Shown here piece after piece: positions 9,812-21,534 of a DNA stretch of 64,000 nt. Positions within the stretch are counted from its first letter, which is position 1, and the number at the start of each line of letters is the position of its first letter. The stretch comes from Annona cherimola. Taxonomy: Eukaryota; Streptophyta; Magnoliopsida; Magnoliales; Annonaceae. A program made the position numbers and the translations under genes. A model generated the notes under the pieces. It was not told the origin of the DNA, searched no databases, and saw nothing but the letters and a program-made list of their open reading frames with translations. The stretch is taken from the NCBI GenBank assembly GCA_030490835.1, contig CM059973.1, positions 47,930,008 through 47,994,007 of the forward strand, read 5' to 3'.

Positions 9812-11665
9812 ATGGCATCCCAATCTACTTCCGTTCCCGCTTTTGCCGAGGGCCAATCTTTTACAAGGCCACCATTGTTTGATGGGAGCAACTTTGGCTA
9901 TTGGAAGCTTCGTATGAAGCAACTCATCATGGCTACCGATATGGATTCTTGGATTGCTATCCAAGATGGTGTAACTTTGCCAATTGATGAAAGAGCTTCC
10001 AATTGGACCGAAGAGGAAGTAAGAACCGTCAAGAGCAATGCCAAGGCAATGAATTCTTTATTTTGTGCTCTTACGGCTTCGGAGTATGATAGAGTATCTT
10101 CTTGTTTGACTGCAAAAGAGATATGGGATACTCTAACATCTATTTATGAAGGAACCTCGCAAGTCCAAGGGACTAGGAGAAACATTTTGATTGGAGAGTT
10201 TGAAAATTTCAGAATGCTAGACACTGAAAATATTTCTGAAATGTTTGCAAGATTTTCTAAGATTACTAATGCTCTCAAAAGTCTTGGAAAAGCTATCTCT
10301 GAATCCGAACAGGTGATGAAGATACTAAGAGCTCTACCGGATTCATGGACTCCAAAGATTACAGCTATTGAAGAAGCAAAAGACCTCAACACCCTAAAGC
10401 TAGAAGATCTAATTAGCTCACTAATGTCACATGAGCTAATTAAGAGAAGAAACGAAGAGAATCATAAAGGGAAGAAAATCATTGCATTAAAAGCGGCACG
10501 CAACTCAGATGAGTCTACCTCCTCATCTAACAAAGGTGATGAAGATATTGCACTTCTTACTCACAAGTTTCGAAAATTTGTGAGAAAAGAAAAGAACCTT
10601 AAAGACTTCAAAGAAAGACCACAAAAAGAAAAGAAGAAGGAGGTCACAAAATGCTACCGATGCGGGGGCGTAGGACATATGCAAGCTCAATGTCCTACAC
10701 CGGAAGAAAGGCCAAAGGAGAATCATGAAAGAAGAAAATACCAAAGGCCAAGAGGAAGAGGCATGTTCGTCAACGAGGAAACTTCATCAACATGCAGCTC
10801 TTCAACTGACGACAATGATGCAGCCAACTGTGCAAGAATATGCTGCATGGCACGAATCGAGCAAGAAGAGGACTTGCTATGCTTAAACATGACTGAAGTT
10901 TTGGATGAACAATCCACCTCAACCAAATGTACAAGCAATGATGAGGTAACTTCCAAACCTTGCTATTCTCAATCAAGTTATTCTTCTTTTCAAAATTGCA
11001 TCAAATGTGCTGAATTAGAAGAACTACAAACTGCCTATGATTCATTATATGAGGAAATCAAAAAGTTAGGAAACAAGTTGTCCTCAAAGAAACAACAATG
11101 CAATTTTATTATTATTGAAAATGGAAAACTAGCTGAAAAATCAACAAAACTGAAAGAAGAAAATGAATCATTGTTGAAAGAAGTAGAGAAACTGAAAGAG
11201 GAGAACAAATCCTTAAATGAATCATTAGCAAAGTTCTCTAATCCAGGAGAAAGTGTAAAGATGTTTCTGAACATGACTGCTCAAACAAACAAAAGAGGTC
11301 TTGGTTATTATAGATTTGAGCAAAATGAAAGTGGTAAATCTAATGTGCCAACACTTGGAAAACTTCAAACCAAAATTGCACCTATATACAAGCCACAAAG
11401 GAGAAATGTTATGTGGACTAAAAGACCAACATTTGAACCAAAATATACTTGGAGGCCTACTCCTAGATTACCAATGGCTTGCAACTTTTGCAACAAAATG
11501 GGTCATAAAGTTTATAAGTGTAACCTTAAGAGATTATTTGACCATGGTGCTAAATTAGTTTGGGTTCCAAGAAACACAAGATTTGGGCTTTCAAAATTAG
11601 AACAACAAAGGTTGAACAATATTACTAACCCAATTGGACCCATAAAATGGGTACCAAAAAGATAA
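9812..11665 (+). CDS. copia gag (capsid/nucleocapsid), copy B
   Basis: A 617-residue protein starts at the ATG at 9812, the first ATG after the primer site. The N-terminal half has the copia gag signature ([20 protein letters not shown], residues about 20-40) that builds the virus-like particle. A first zinc knuckle CX2CX4HX4C ([14 protein letters not shown]) lies at about 280-293. A coiled coil of repeated KLKEEN/LKEEVE-type heptads lies at about 405-475, and a second knuckle ([14 protein letters not shown]) at about 556-570. This length and layout fit SIRE-type gag. It ends at TAA 11663-11665, eight codons after a proline-tryptophan-rich tail; pol follows in the +1 frame. The coding sequence itself shows no damage. 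Confidence 0.95.
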   Translation: MASQSTSVPAFAEGQSFTRPPLFDGSNFGYWKLRMKQLIMATDMDSWIAIQDGVTLPIDERASNWTEEEVRTVKSNAKAMNSLFCALTASEYDRVSSCLTAKEIWDTLTSIYEGTSQVQGTRRNILIGEFENFRMLDTENISEMFARFSKITNALKSLGKAISESEQVMKILRALPDSWTPKITAIEEAKDLNTLKLEDLISSLMSHELIKRRNEENHKGKKIIALKAARNSDESTSSSNKGDEDIALLTHKFRKFVRKEKNLKDFKERPQKEKKKEVTKCYRCGGVGHMQAQCPTPEERPKENHERRKYQRPRGRGMFVNEETSSTCSSSTDDNDAANCARICCMARIEQEEDLLCLNMTEVLDEQSTSTKCTSNDEVTSKPCYSQSSYSSFQNCIKCAELEELQTAYDSLYEEIKKLGNKLSSKKQQCNFIIIENGKLAEKSTKLKEENESLLKEVEKLKEENKSLNESLAKFSNPGESVKMFLNMTAQTNKRGLGYYRFEQNESGKSNVPTLGKLQTKIAPIYKPQRRNVMWTKRPTFEPKYTWRPTPRLPMACNFCNKMGHKVYKCNLKRLFDHGAKLVWVPRNTRFGLSKLEQQRLNNITNPIGPIKWVPKR

Positions 11666-14600
11666 GGATTATTTGTTTACTTTTCAGATTTGTTTAAAGG
11701 CAAAGGCAAATCATGTGTGGTTCATGGATAGCGGTTGTTCAAGGCACATGACCGGAGAAAGAAGTTTATTCCACAAACTTAAGCCTTGCAACGACGGAAC
11801 GGTTGCCTTTGGTAATAATGAGAAAGGTAAAATCAAAGGTAAAGGAAATATTTACAGTAGCTCAAATGCATGCATGGAGGATGTTTTGTTTGTTGAAGGA
11901 CTCAAGCATAACTTAATGAGCATTAGCCAATTATGTGATAAAGGATATAAGATTGTGTTTGAATCATCTATATGCAATGTATTTGATGATGAACATATCA
12001 TGTTTAGTGGAAAAAGACATGGAAATATATATTTGGTTTCACTTGATGAACTAGATGGTCAATGTCTAATGGCCATTGATAATGATCCATGGGTTTGGCA
12101 TAAAAGGCTTGGACACATAAACATGAGAAATATAAAAACTCTATGGAAAAAGAGTTTGGTAGAAGGCTTGCCTAAGTTGAAATATGACAAAGACAAAATA
12201 TGTAAGGCATGTCAATTATCTAAACAACCAAAGATGCCTTTCTCTACCAAAAAGGAGATTTCCACCACTAGGCCGCTTGAATTGCTACACATGGATCTAT
12301 ATGGGCCATCCGACATATTAACCATTGGTGGAAAGAAATATGTATTTGTGATTGTTGATGACTTTTCAAGATTTACATGGATAATTCTTTTAGCTAGCAA
12401 AGATGAAGCCTTCTCTATGTTTGCAACGTTTGTAAACTTGGTGGAAAATGAAAAACAAAGTACTATTATGACTATAAGAAGTGACCATGGTGGTGAATTT
12501 GAGAACAAACGATTCATAGAATTATGTAATGAAAAAGGAATTCATCACACATTTTCTGCACCAAGGACTCCACAACAAAATGGAGTAGTGGAGAGGAAAA
12601 ATAGAACTATACAAGAGATGGCTAGAACTATGCTAAATGAGAGCAAATTATCTAAGAAGTTTTGGGGTGAAGCTGTAAGTACAGCTTGTCATGTATTGAA
12701 TCGAGTTACCATTAGAGCAATCTTGAAAAAGACCCCATATGAGCTATGGAAAGGAAAGAAACCAAACATATCTTATTTTCATACTTTTGGATGCACATGT
12801 TATGTTCTGAACAATGGAAAAACCAACTTGGGAAAACTTGATGCTAAAAGTGATGAAGCAATATTCCTTGGTTATTCATCAAATAGCAAAGCATATAGAG
12901 TTTTCAATAAACGAAACCAAGTTGTAGAAGAATCCATACATGTTGTTTTTGATGAAACTAACCCATGCTTTAAAAGAAAGGATGATTCAAGCGACGCAGA
13001 TGACATAGCAAGCAATCTTGAAAAATTGCATATGGAAAAGCAAGAGGAATTCTTGGAAGAAAGGGTAAGTGAAGGTAATGACTCCTATAAACCTCCATCT
13101 GATTTAAAATTCAAACATGCACATCCAATTGAACAAATTATAGGGAATGTGTATGAAGGTGTAAAAACTAGAAGGTCAAAGCAAAATGTGTGTGGACAAT
13201 ATGCTTTTGTATCCAAGATTGAACCTTCTAATATTGAACAAGCTCTTGATGATGAAAACTGGATTATAGCAATGCAAGAAGAGCTAAATCAATTTGAAAG
13301 AAATCAAGTTTGGCACATTGTTCCTAGACCAAATGACTGTATTGTTATTGGCACCAAGTGGGTCTTTAGGAACAAATTAGATGAAAGTGGATTTGTAGTG
13401 AGGAACAAAGCTAGACTTGTGGCAAAAGGATACTCACAAGAAGAAGGAATCGATTTTGAAGAATCCTATGCCCCGGTTGCTAGATTGGAAGCAATTCGCA
13501 TCTTACTAGCTTTTGCATCTCACATGAACTTTAAATTGTTTCAAATGGATGTCAAAAGTGCATTTCTGAATGGTTATATAAATGAAGAGGTGTATGTAGA
13601 ACAACCACCTGGATTTGAAGAAAAGGATCAATCAAAGTATGTTTACAAGCTAACCAAAGCATTATATGGATTAAAACAAGCCCCAAGAGCTTGGTATGAT
13701 AGACTAAGCAAGTTTTTGATTGATCATAATTTTCAAAAGGGAAAGGTAGACACCACCTTGTTTATCAAGTATAAAGAAAAGGATATTTTGATCATTCAAA
13801 TTTATGTTGATGATATTATTTTTGGTGCTACTAATGAAACTCTTTGCCAAGAATTTTCTGAGCTTATGCAGAAAGAGTTTGAGATGAGCATGATGGGAGA
13901 GCTAAACTTCTTCCTTGGACTGCAAATCAAGCAACTAAATGAAGGAATCTTCATAAACCAATCCAAATACATCAAGGAGATGCTCAAGAAGTTTGGCATG
14001 GAGAACAGCAAAGGAGCAAACACGCCCATGAGCTCCACAATCAAAATGGACAAAGATGAAAAGGGAAAATTAGTTGATATGAAAGTGTATAGAAGCATGA
14101 TAGGTTCCTTATTGTATTTAACTGCTTCTAGGCCAGATATTTTGTTTAGTGTGTGTATGTGCTCTAGATTTCAATCATGCCCAAAAGAATCACACTTGGT
14201 AGCTGTGAAAAGAATCTTTAGATATCTAGTAGACACTACCAATTTAGGACTATGGTATCCAAAGGGCTCTAATTTTGATCTAATCGGCTACTCGGATGCG
14301 GATTTTGCTGGTTACAAAGTAGATAGAAAAAGTACTAGTGGAACATGTCAGTTTCTTGGAAGCATGTTGGTTTCATGGTTTTCAAGAAAACAAACTAGTG
14401 TTGCTCTATCTACGGCGGAAGCCGAATACATTGCCGCCGGGAGCTGTTGTGCTCAATTACTTTGGATGAAACAGCAACTTAGGGACTATGGCATGGATTT
14501 CAAAGATATACCTATCAAATGTGATAATACAAGTGCCATATGTCTAACCAAGAATCCAGTCTTGCATTCTAGGACCAAACATATAGACCTTAGACATCAT

Positions 14601-14747
14601 TTCATTAGAGAACATGTAGAAAATCATGACATATGTTTGGTATATGTAAGAACAGAGGATCAAGTTGCAGATATATTCACTAAGCACCTAGCAAAAGAAG
14701 CATTTTATAAGATTAGAAATGACATGGGAATGCTTGAACTCACTTAA
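11646..14747 (+). CDS. copia pol (protease, integrase, reverse transcriptase, RNase H), copy B
   Basis: The frame is open from 11646 (just after a stop at 11643-11645) to TAA 14745-14747. It has no ATG near its start, so it is probably expressed by frameshifting from gag or not at all. Counting residues from 11673: protease active site DSGCS with Asp about 19; GAG-pre-integrase HHCC finger about 145-195; integrase D,D35E with Asp about 207, Asp about 270 and Glu about 306; reverse transcriptase with YVDD about 710-713; RNase H with SDAD about 875 and closing TKHLAKEAF. All catalytic residues are present. The TKHL replaces the usual TKPL kept in copy A. The product would mature gag-pol, copy the RNA and integrate the DNA. 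Confidence 0.93.
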   Translation, partial: NGYQKDKDYLFTFQICLKAKANHVWFMDSGCSRHMTGERSLFHKLKPCNDGTVAFGNNEKGKIKGKGNIYSSSNACMEDVLFVEGLKHNLMSISQLCDKGYKIVFESSICNVFDDEHIMFSGKRHGNIYLVSLDELDGQCLMAIDNDPWVWHKRLGHINMRNIKTLWKKSLVEGLPKLKYDKDKICKACQLSKQPKMPFSTKKEISTTRPLELLHMDLYGPSDILTIGGKKYVFVIVDDFSRFTWIILLASKDEAFSMFATFVNLVENEKQSTIMTIRSDHGGEFENKRFIELCNEKGIHHTFSAPRTPQQNGVVERKNRTIQEMARTMLNESKLSKKFWGEAVSTACHVLNRVTIRAILKKTPYELWKGKKPNISYFHTFGCTCYVLNNGKTNLGKLDAKSDEAIFLGYSSNSKAYRVFNKRNQVVEESIHVVFDETNPCFKRKDDSSDADDIASNLEKLHMEKQEEFLEERVSEGNDSYKPPSDLKFKHAHPIEQIIGNVYEGVKTRRSKQNVCGQYAFVSKIEPSNIEQALDDENWIIAMQEELNQFERNQVWHIVPRPNDCIVIGTKWVFRNKLDESGFVVRNKARLVAKGYSQEEGIDFEESYAPVARLEAIRILLAFASHMNFKLFQMDVKSAFLNGYINEEVYVEQPPGFEEKDQSKYVYKLTKALYGLKQAPRAWYDRLSKFLIDHNFQKGKVDTTLFIKYKEKDILIIQIYVDDIIFGATNETLCQEFSELMQKEFEMSMMGELNFFLGLQIKQLNEGIFINQSKYIKEMLKKFGMENSKGANTPMSSTIKMDKDEKGKLVDMKVYRSMIGSLLYLTASRPDILFSVCMCSRFQSCPKESHLVAVKRIFRYLVDTTNLGLWYPKGSNFDLIGYSDADFAGYKVDRKSTSGTCQFLGSMLVSWFSRKQTSVALSTAEAEYIAAGSCCAQLLWMKQQLRDYGMDFKDIPIKCDNTSAICLTKNPVLHSRTKHIDLRHHFIREHVENHDICLVYVRTEDQVADIFTKHLAKEAFYKIRNDMGMLELT

Positions 14748-15112
14748 AGCATAAATTGAGGGGGAGCACCCGTTTAGGGGGAGCTAACCCACCTATCTCT
14801 TTGATTACCCTCTAATCTTTTTGATATATTGACAAAAAGGGGGAGAGAGATTTAAGGAGAAGAAGAGTATTTGAGTTGAAAAATTGAGTAGAAGTCTTAA
14901 TGATTAAAAGGGAGAGAGATGATTAAAGGGGAGAGAGAGATGTAAGAAGAGAAGAGTAAGAATGGGCAGGAGAGTAGGATATGCTTACATGATATTTGAA
15001 TGTTCTGTTTGCATAAGCATAAGCATGATTTTAAAATGCAATATGAACATATTATTTTTAATGAAAGGTATCCACTCAAATCAGTTTTGTCAATCATCAA
15101 AAAGGGGGAGAT
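14748..15112 (+). other. 3' untranslated region and polypurine tract of copy B
   Basis: No gene lies here. GGGGGAG blocks recur (near 14759, 14776, 14838), and the polypurine tract AAAAAGGGGGAGA (about 15099-15111) abuts the 3' LTR. Confidence 0.85.
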
Positions 15113-16694
15113 TGTTGGAAATATGTGGAAAACTAGCTAAATCTATGTTTTGATGATTAACAAACTAAATTTGAGTAAGTCTTGGCTACTAACAAGTTTG
15201 TGGAAATGTTTAAGGAATATTCATTTGAAGAAAATCAAGTATGGAAGCCAAGTCGTATACCAAGTCGACTCCAAGATCGACTTCAAGAAGTCAAATCTGT
15301 CCAGAGCTGAAAAGGGGAGAAGAACAAGTGAAGTCGCAGGCCAAGTCGACTCCAGGTGCGACTTAGGAAACCAAGTCGCAGACGAAGTCGACTCCAGCAT
15401 CGACTTCAAGCATCCAGAGTTGAAAAAGTGGAAACGGACATGACGAAGTCGCAGGCGAAGTCGACTCCAGGTGCGACTTGGGCGAAGTCGCAGACGAGGT
15501 CGACTCCAACTTCGACTTGAGGAGTTCAGACTTGAAGATTGAAGTTTCAATCTTATTCCAAGGATCCATTTGGAATTTATCAAATCCAAATAAGATGCAA
15601 AGTTCATTCTCAAAAAGCAACTGAAGTTTCTTGAAGATCAAAAGCTAAGATTTATATTCAAAGTTCAAATCAAGTCTATCAAGTCCAAAGCTAATCTTCA
15701 AGCTTATTCTAAATGAAGAAATATCCAAGTCATGAAGACCAATTTAACAAAGTACAAGCCAGTTCAAGAAGATCAAGGTGTTCTTACAAAAGATCACGCA
15801 AAGTCGCAACCCAAGTCGACTCCAGGATCGACTTGAGTTGAGGACTGAAGGCCAAGATGACCCAGACTCGGACTTGGAAATCTGAAGAACTGGAGTCGCA
15901 CACGAAGTCGACTCCAGGTGCGACTTGGAAGCCAAGTCGCAGGCCAAGTCGACTCCACATGCGACTTGGGTCGCAACGGTCGGAATTAATTCGAACGTTG
16001 GCGCATTAAATGCGCGCCACCTACCTTCTAACGTTCGGATTCCCTCCAAAATTATAAATAGAATTCATGATGGACGAGGGAAGTAGTTGGAAAACATTAA
16101 GTGAGCATAACTCCTATCTACAAGAGCATTAACGTGATCAAGCCAATCAAGAGAGGAAGAATTGTGCTTCAAGTTGCAAGAGCTACATTCAGAAACTTCA
16201 AAGCCATCATCTACAAGTTCTTCCCTGCGCTAAATCGTTTCTACACACCTGTAAAGTGTAGTTTACTTTCATTGATTATTTGTTTGTATTGAACTTGATT
16301 TAGCTTGGGTAGCTAAGATCAAGTGATAGCAAAGTAGTGTGTGATTGGAGTGTGACTCATCACCTACTTGTGCTAAGTGTTTGATGCCCCCTAGAGCTAG
16401 AATCTAGAAGAGAGCAAGAGGCTCTAGTTGTATTCGCGGAATACAATAGTGGAACCCAAGTCACAAGGAGTGTGAGCTTGGAAGAGTGGAGTAGGGAGGT
16501 TGCCCGAACCACTATAAAATCCTTGTCTACTTGCTTTTATTTCTGCTCTCTTTATTATTTTGCTTTCCATTCAGTTTCTTCATTCAAGGGGATTAATTCT
16601 ACAAGGGGTTAAGCTTTTAAGTTACCAAAGAAATTTTTAAGAACCCAATTCACCCCTCCCCTCTTGGGTTTTGCCATCTATTCGGGACCCAACA
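15113..16694 (+). repeat. 3' LTR of copia copy B (1582 bp)
   Basis: It is nearly identical to the 5' LTR, with only one 50-bp TGCCCCCTAGAGCTAG unit (near 16385). The dyad units lie at about 15254-15526 and 15799-15971, the promoter dyad at 15992-16037 and the TATA box at 16053-16060. The LTR is followed by the target duplication ATATA. Confidence 0.97.
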
Positions 16695-16699
16695 ATATA

Positions 16700-17095
16700 C
16701 TTTTATTAAAAACACGTAACTATATATATCATATATATGTGGCGTACCCGGGGAGATCCCGGGACCCTGGGGCTTATATATATATATAGACTATTATATA
16801 TATATATATTATCATAAAAGAAAATGCTTTACTATATATCATATATATATACGGTGCCCGTGAAATCCCGAGACCCCGGGCTCTTTTATATATATTGTTA
16901 TATATATATTTTTATAATACGTAGCTTTATGTATATATATATTGATATATATTATACGGCCACCCGTGAGATCCCGGGACCCCGGCCCTTATATATATTA
17001 TATGTATTATCATATATTTTTATCATAATAATTCATAGTTTAATGTATATATATGCGTATATATATGTATGGTTATCATGAAAATTCATAACTTT
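16700..17095. repeat. TA-rich tandem repeat with CCCGGG motifs, right of the copia B insertion
   Basis: Three imperfect units about 110 bp apart (GC motifs near 16745, 16855, 16965) have a core like GAGATCCCGGGACCC within TATATA runs. With 7951-8131 they form one block into which copy B inserted. Confidence 0.65.
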
Positions 17096-17810
17096 ATATA
17101 AGGAGGAAAAATACTCATCCCGTGTGTCAATTCAACCCGCCAGTCGGGGAGTATCCACGTTGGGAAAAGTAATTTTTAGTTTTTTTGAAAATAATATATA
17201 TATTTTATATATAGAAAACACACACACATATATATATATATATTTATTTTATTTTTAAGGAGAAAAATACTTATCCCGTGTGTCAATTCGACCCGCCAGT
17301 CGGGGAGTATCCACGTTGGGAAAAGTAATGTTTTGAAAATAATATATATTTTTATATATAGAAAATACACATATATATATATATTTTATTTTATTTTTAA
17401 GGAGAAAAATACTTATCCCGTGTATCAATTCGACCCGCCAGTCGGGGAGTATCCACGTTGGGAAAAGTAATTTTTAAAAATAATATATATGTATATTTTT
17501 ATATATAGAAAATACACACATATATATATATATTTTTATTTTATTTTTAAGGAGAAAAATACTTATCCCGTGTGTCAATTCGACCCGCCAGTCGGGGAGT
17601 ATCCATGTTGGGAAAAGTAATTTTTAAAAATAATATATATGTATATTTCTATATATAGAAAATACACACATATATATATTTTATTTGATTTTTAAGGAGA
17701 AAAATACTTATCCCGTGTGTCAATTCCACCCGCCAATCGAGGAGTATCCACGTTGGGAAAAGTATTTTTTGAAAATAATATATATGTATATATGTGTGTG
17801 TATATATATA
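17096..17810. repeat. five-copy tandem repeat of 142-157 bp
   Basis: Units begin at about 17100, 17257, 17399, 17549 and 17694. Each has a conserved GC part (AAGGAGAAAAATACTTATCC, then ACCCGCCAGTCGGGGAGTAT, then CACGTTGGGAAAAG) and a TATATA part of variable length. A diverged single relative of the GC part lies at about 6418-6475, on the far side of copy B and the minisatellite. Confidence 0.85.
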
Positions 17811-18004
17811 TTTAACAAGAAAGAAATTTTTTTTTTTACCTCCCATAAAAAAAACCTTGAGAACTTACGTTCTCTTCTCCTTCCGTATGAGAGAGCTTGC
17901 CCCGGTTGCCTTGGAGTTGCTCCTCTCTTCCTGAAGTTCTCTCCTCATTGTCGTTTTTTTGAAATTCGTCTTCTCGTCCCCCCCCAAAATGCGCGTCTAC
18001 ATCT

Positions 18005-18014
18005 CTATTTATAG
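18005..18014 (-). promoter_or_regulatory. TATA-like motif on the minus strand
   Basis: Plus-strand CTATTTATAG reads CTATAAATAG on the minus strand, the same motif as in the Tekay LTR promoters of this window. What it would drive lies to the left and is repeats. Confidence 0.35.
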
Positions 18015-18235
18015 GCTTGGCAACGCAGTTCCGCGCGTCCACCAAATTCTATCACGCGGAATTGAGTTCCGCGCATCCAGCAAATTTTATTACGTGGAAT
18101 CAGGTTCCGCGGAACCTTGATGGTAGCTACTCCCTTGTAGAACTTTAAAGGTGAGAAAGACCGTTTGCATGCTTTCCACACGTCATCCAACCCGCGTTTC
18201 AAGTATGAAACCCAAATTCCGCCTTTTGACTTGGT

Positions 18236-18562
18236 TCACAAGCAACGTGACTCCATTGGTCCATTAGCGACGTCTTTGTCTCGTGTTTCCCGAACAGCAG
18301 CTGTGTTGGCGAGCAACAGCTTCATCCTCATCAATGCTCTACTGTACTCCTTTGCCAATCGCCGGCCATCCTCGATGGTCAGCTCGTACTTGGGAACCTT
18401 CTCACCGTCCGCCACTCCGAGCATTATGAGATCAAGGCCAGGAGTGCCGGTCCCAAAGAAATCCTCCTTAGGCGAATCCTTGCTGTCCATCTCGCGTTTG
18501 ATACTCTGCCGCAGCGGGCACAATTTTCGATTGCAACTTCCGGGTGAAAGGAACTTGTTCAA
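18236..18562 (-). CDS. hypothetical protein fragment, possibly captured host exon
   Basis: This 108-codon frame on the minus strand has a second possible start 23 codons in. From there the peptide has normal protein composition, with a stretch of about 45 residues (GTPGLDLIMLG, then YELTIEDGRRLAKEYSRALM) that reads like a conserved helical plant protein rather than repeat-derived sequence; the end is less protein-like. I cannot name the family. An overlapping 147-codon plus-strand frame (18165-18608) looks like its shadow. A captured exon read on into non-coding sequence would fit, but this is inference. Confidence 0.3.
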   Translation of the reverse strand: MNKFLSPGSCNRKLCPLRQSIKREMDSKDSPKEDFFGTGTPGLDLIMLGVADGEKVPKYELTIEDGRRLAKEYSRALMRMKLLLANTAAVRETRDKDVANGPMESRCL

Positions 18563-18870
18563 AACTTTGCTGCTAGTTCTGCGTCGTCATCTGTCTCTAG
18601 GAATCTAAAGAAGCATCTCCTTATCAACCCGACCACCTTCTTCTCCTTCTTCGTCTTCTTCCAAAAGCAAAAGAGGAATTTCCTTGTGGAACATCAGCTT
18701 CCGGGAACGTCTATAACGTGTACCATTTCCGCAGCAGAGAGAAAGAAATCTCTGCTTTTGAGCTCTTGGGACGAGAGGCGGAGTTGCGCATGGACACATC
18801 AGCGAGCGAGCATTTCCTTTCTTTTCGATTTTAAAAATCGCCTTCCAACCACACTTGTTTTACAAAAATC

Positions 18871-18966
18871 CATCTTCTGCTGAGAGAACTAATCTCCTGC
18901 TGCCAAAAAACCCATCTGCCGCTGAGAGAACCGATCTCATGCTGTAAAAACCCATCTACTGCTGCC
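18871..18966 (+). repeat. short tandem repeat, about 41 bp, 2.3 copies
   Basis: Units of 42 and 40 bp (CATCTTCTGCTGAGAGAACT... and CATCTGCCGCTGAGAGAACC...) are followed by a 14-bp partial third copy. Confidence 0.75.
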
Positions 18967-19200
18967 TTTTTTTCCGTTCTTGCTTTCGACCGGCAAGCGG
19001 TAGCTGCCGCAGCTCGTCTTCTCTGTGGCGGTCCAGCATTCCAGGCTCCAGCTCAGCTTCTTTCCTCTGCAAAAGCCATTTTCGTGGCCAGCCTTTCCAG
19101 CGCTGGGGCGCTGCTCCCTTGAGGCCGCGGTGCCAGTTGGAGAGATGCCTTACTTTGGGCAATTTTGAAGCAATCTGCTAGCAACACTTGGGAGCTCACT

Positions 19201-19726
19201 TGGTAATCTTTTCCATACTATTCGAGCGTCTTTGAGATTGATTGAATACTTCTTTTTGGATTGGAAAGCATAAGATTGCTTGGATATTGTATGGTTGTGT
19301 TGAATATGGGTTGCTAAAGTTTTGTTGGGCTGTAATCTATTGAATTTGTGAAGTGTTGAGATTTCAAGAAGTGTTGATAGTGAATAGAGAAGATCACCAC
19401 AGCATATTGAGAAGGTGCGGAGGAAGGCCCCTCTATCTATTTATTTATTATTATTATTATCATGTTACTGTAATCCCGGCCACATCACATATATATGTTA
19501 TTTTGGTCGCCTCATTTGACCGGTTAATCATATATATATTTGCCCCCCCTTTTTTTTCTTTTTCTTCTCTTTTTATATATATATATATATTCTCATCCAT
19601 TATTATTATTATTATTATTTATTTCTTTTTTCTTTTTTCTTTTTTCTTTTTTTTTTCTCTTTTTTTTCTTTTTTTTTACATATGAAAAATCATATAAATA
19701 TATCTCATCAGAGAAAAATCATAATT
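19201..19726. other. non-coding, low-complexity stretch
   Basis: No gene is seen. TTA/TAT microsatellite occurs near 19440-19460 and 19600-19620, and long T-rich pyrimidine runs at 19545-19678 produce meaningless frames. Confidence 0.6.
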
Positions 19727-20432
19727 TAATTGAATACCCTCTCTCGAGGCATGCAAAACATACCTAAATTCCTTAACAATGTATTCTCATGGGAATAGAA
19801 TCCATTAAGTCCAATGTTAGTTTATGAAATTCTTCGAGGTCATCATGTCTATTCTCATAGTCTAGACTTCCAAGTTTATCTTATACTAGATTTCCATCTC
19901 TTAGCTCTATGACCTAATATTTGGAATCATACCTTGGTCTAGTCCTACACACAAACAAGCATTAAAATCACAATATATCAAATTAATGCACAATATCCTT
20001 CATAAATAAAGTGAAACCACAATATTCTTTACATAGGTCGCATGTTACATCCTAAACATTAGATTAAGAGTTTAACCTAGTATGTTCTCAATGAAATCCA
20101 AAAACAACAATATTGTGTTTAATGTTCACAATAAATATGATAACGAAATCAAAAGAAAAGTAAAAAGAAAGCTTATTGATTAGAGTGCTTCAATTGTCTT
20201 AAATGGCTCCTTGCAATGCACTCTTCTCTCTAAACCTCACCTTAGATCAAAAATATGTCTTAAGATGCTCTAAGTTGAGGTTAGCAAATGTTTATACTAA
20301 GGTTTCTAAGAAACTTTTGCAAAGTGAGTCATAAATAGATCAAATCGACAATCTCATGCTGAATACAGCCTATGCTGTGTTACATTATGGTTGTTACCTC
20401 TTTACTACAAATTTTAAGATTTTATTGCCCGA
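19727..20432 (-). repeat. Athila-type LTR fragment
   Basis: The sequence from CCCTCTCTCGAGGCATG onward matches the middle of the LTR at 21535-22884 (shared blocks TTCTCATGGGA, GAATCCATTAAG, TCATGTCTATTCTCATAG, then TAGATTTCCA). Its left end is missing and its right end is cut by the next LTR at 20433. Orientation is inferred from the match. Confidence 0.65.
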
Positions 20433-21534
20433 TGTTCAATTCTCTGTATAAGTGCACAGGTCGTGAATTGTAGTATTTAAAATATCAATCCCGCTTATAA
20501 TTCGAGACTTAAGATATTGGATTTAAACACTTATATCAAACAATGAGTGAGAAAGAATGGATAAAAAGAAAGGAAAAGCAAGAAAAGAGAATCTCAAGAA
20601 TGTAGAATAAGGATTAGAAATCAAGGGATAAGAGCACCTGGGATCTAGGTTTTCAAATGCAATGTCTACAATGGATGCATTGTATTCTTAATTTAATCTG
20701 GATATTACGTGTTAAAGGAGAATGAACCCTGAATTATTCTTGCACCTCTCAAAACCCATAAGGTGTAACTCTCATCTTCTTAACCACATATTATCATGGG
20801 ATTAGGTTAATTAGAATTCATTAAGTTTCTTGACAATTAATGAAAATTTTTAAGGTCATCACGCCTATTCTCATTGTTTAGATTTTCATGTTTAATATCT
20901 TGATTGTTGTATATTAGACTTCCACATCTCAATTCTTTCAACTAATATATGGAAATTATTATGAAAGTGCAAGTCCTCTACATAGTCCACATGCTACGCC
21001 ATGTACCCTAGATTATGAGCTTAGTCTAGCATATTTATAATAAAATTCAAACACAAAATAATATTGTATATAGAATTCTTCACAAAGTTGATAATTAAAT
21101 TAAAAGAAAGAAGTAAAGAAAATTTTATTTGTTGAAAGTTCAATGGTGTCTTTAACACTTGAAGCAACTTGTCACCTTGGTTCTTGCCTCGTACTCCTCG
21201 CCTTCTCTCACTCTCTGGACCTTAACCTAAGCTCAAGGCATGTTCTAAGATGCCCTAAAACATGTACAATAAGTGTTTATATAGTACTCTCCCAAGAACT
21301 TGTGCAAAACCCAGTCCATAGTGGATTAAGTCTACAACTAGGTGCCAACACATTCTAGGTTGTGTGTAGCACAACCCAACATGGTCTACGCCGTGTTGGT
21401 GTTTGGCTTAAATGATTTCACTCCATTTTGTGCAAGTTTGTTGCTCGATACATCCCGAACCGTGTTGAAACTTTAATAACACATTCTAAGCCATTTTGAT
21501 CTCTATTTTCTTTCTTTTAATTCTTCTAAGACAT
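20433..21534 (-). repeat. older Athila-type LTR, left piece
   Basis: It starts TGTTCAATTCTCTG and shares the family blocks of the LTR at 21535 in diverged form. It stops at the target duplication GACAT of the inserted Athila element and resumes after 37155. Together the two pieces give about 1.5 kb ending ACACAACA at 37566. No internal region is attached, so it is probably a solo LTR; flanking duplications could not be confirmed. Confidence 0.65.

Larger units (their letters stand above)
8132..16694 (+). mobile_element. complete Ty1/copia retrotransposon copy B (SIRE-like), 8563 bp
   Basis: Both LTRs (8132-9763, 15113-16694) begin TGTTGG and end CCAACA and are flanked by the same 5-bp target duplication ATATA (8127-8131 and 16695-16699). 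Order: LTR, primer site, gag, pol, polypurine tract, LTR. By eye the LTRs differ by about six substitutions plus one 50-bp unit, so the insertion is recent. Assignment to the SIRE/Maximus lineage rests on the long gag with two zinc knuckles and a coiled coil and on the domain order integrase before reverse transcriptase; an env-like gene is absent. The gag-pol frame break at about 11657 is the only visible defect. Confidence 0.97.
17811..19200 (-). other. unassigned stretch with a minus-strand promoter-like motif and gene-like frame
   Basis: This is GC-richer than its neighbours. It holds a minus-strand TATA-like motif (18005-18014), a minus-strand frame at 18236-18562 and a short tandem repeat at 18871-18966. 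It may be part of a gypsy LTR or a captured gene piece; no terminal dinucleotides or primer site could be placed. Confidence 0.35.

Noticed and set aside
14748..15112. Possible env-like gene after copia pol, as known in some SIRE elements
   Set aside because: Only about 365 bp lie between pol and the LTR, with no open frame of note.
19353..19767. Phenylalanine/tyrosine-rich frames of 75-110 codons
   Set aside because: Products of T-rich and TTA low-complexity DNA.
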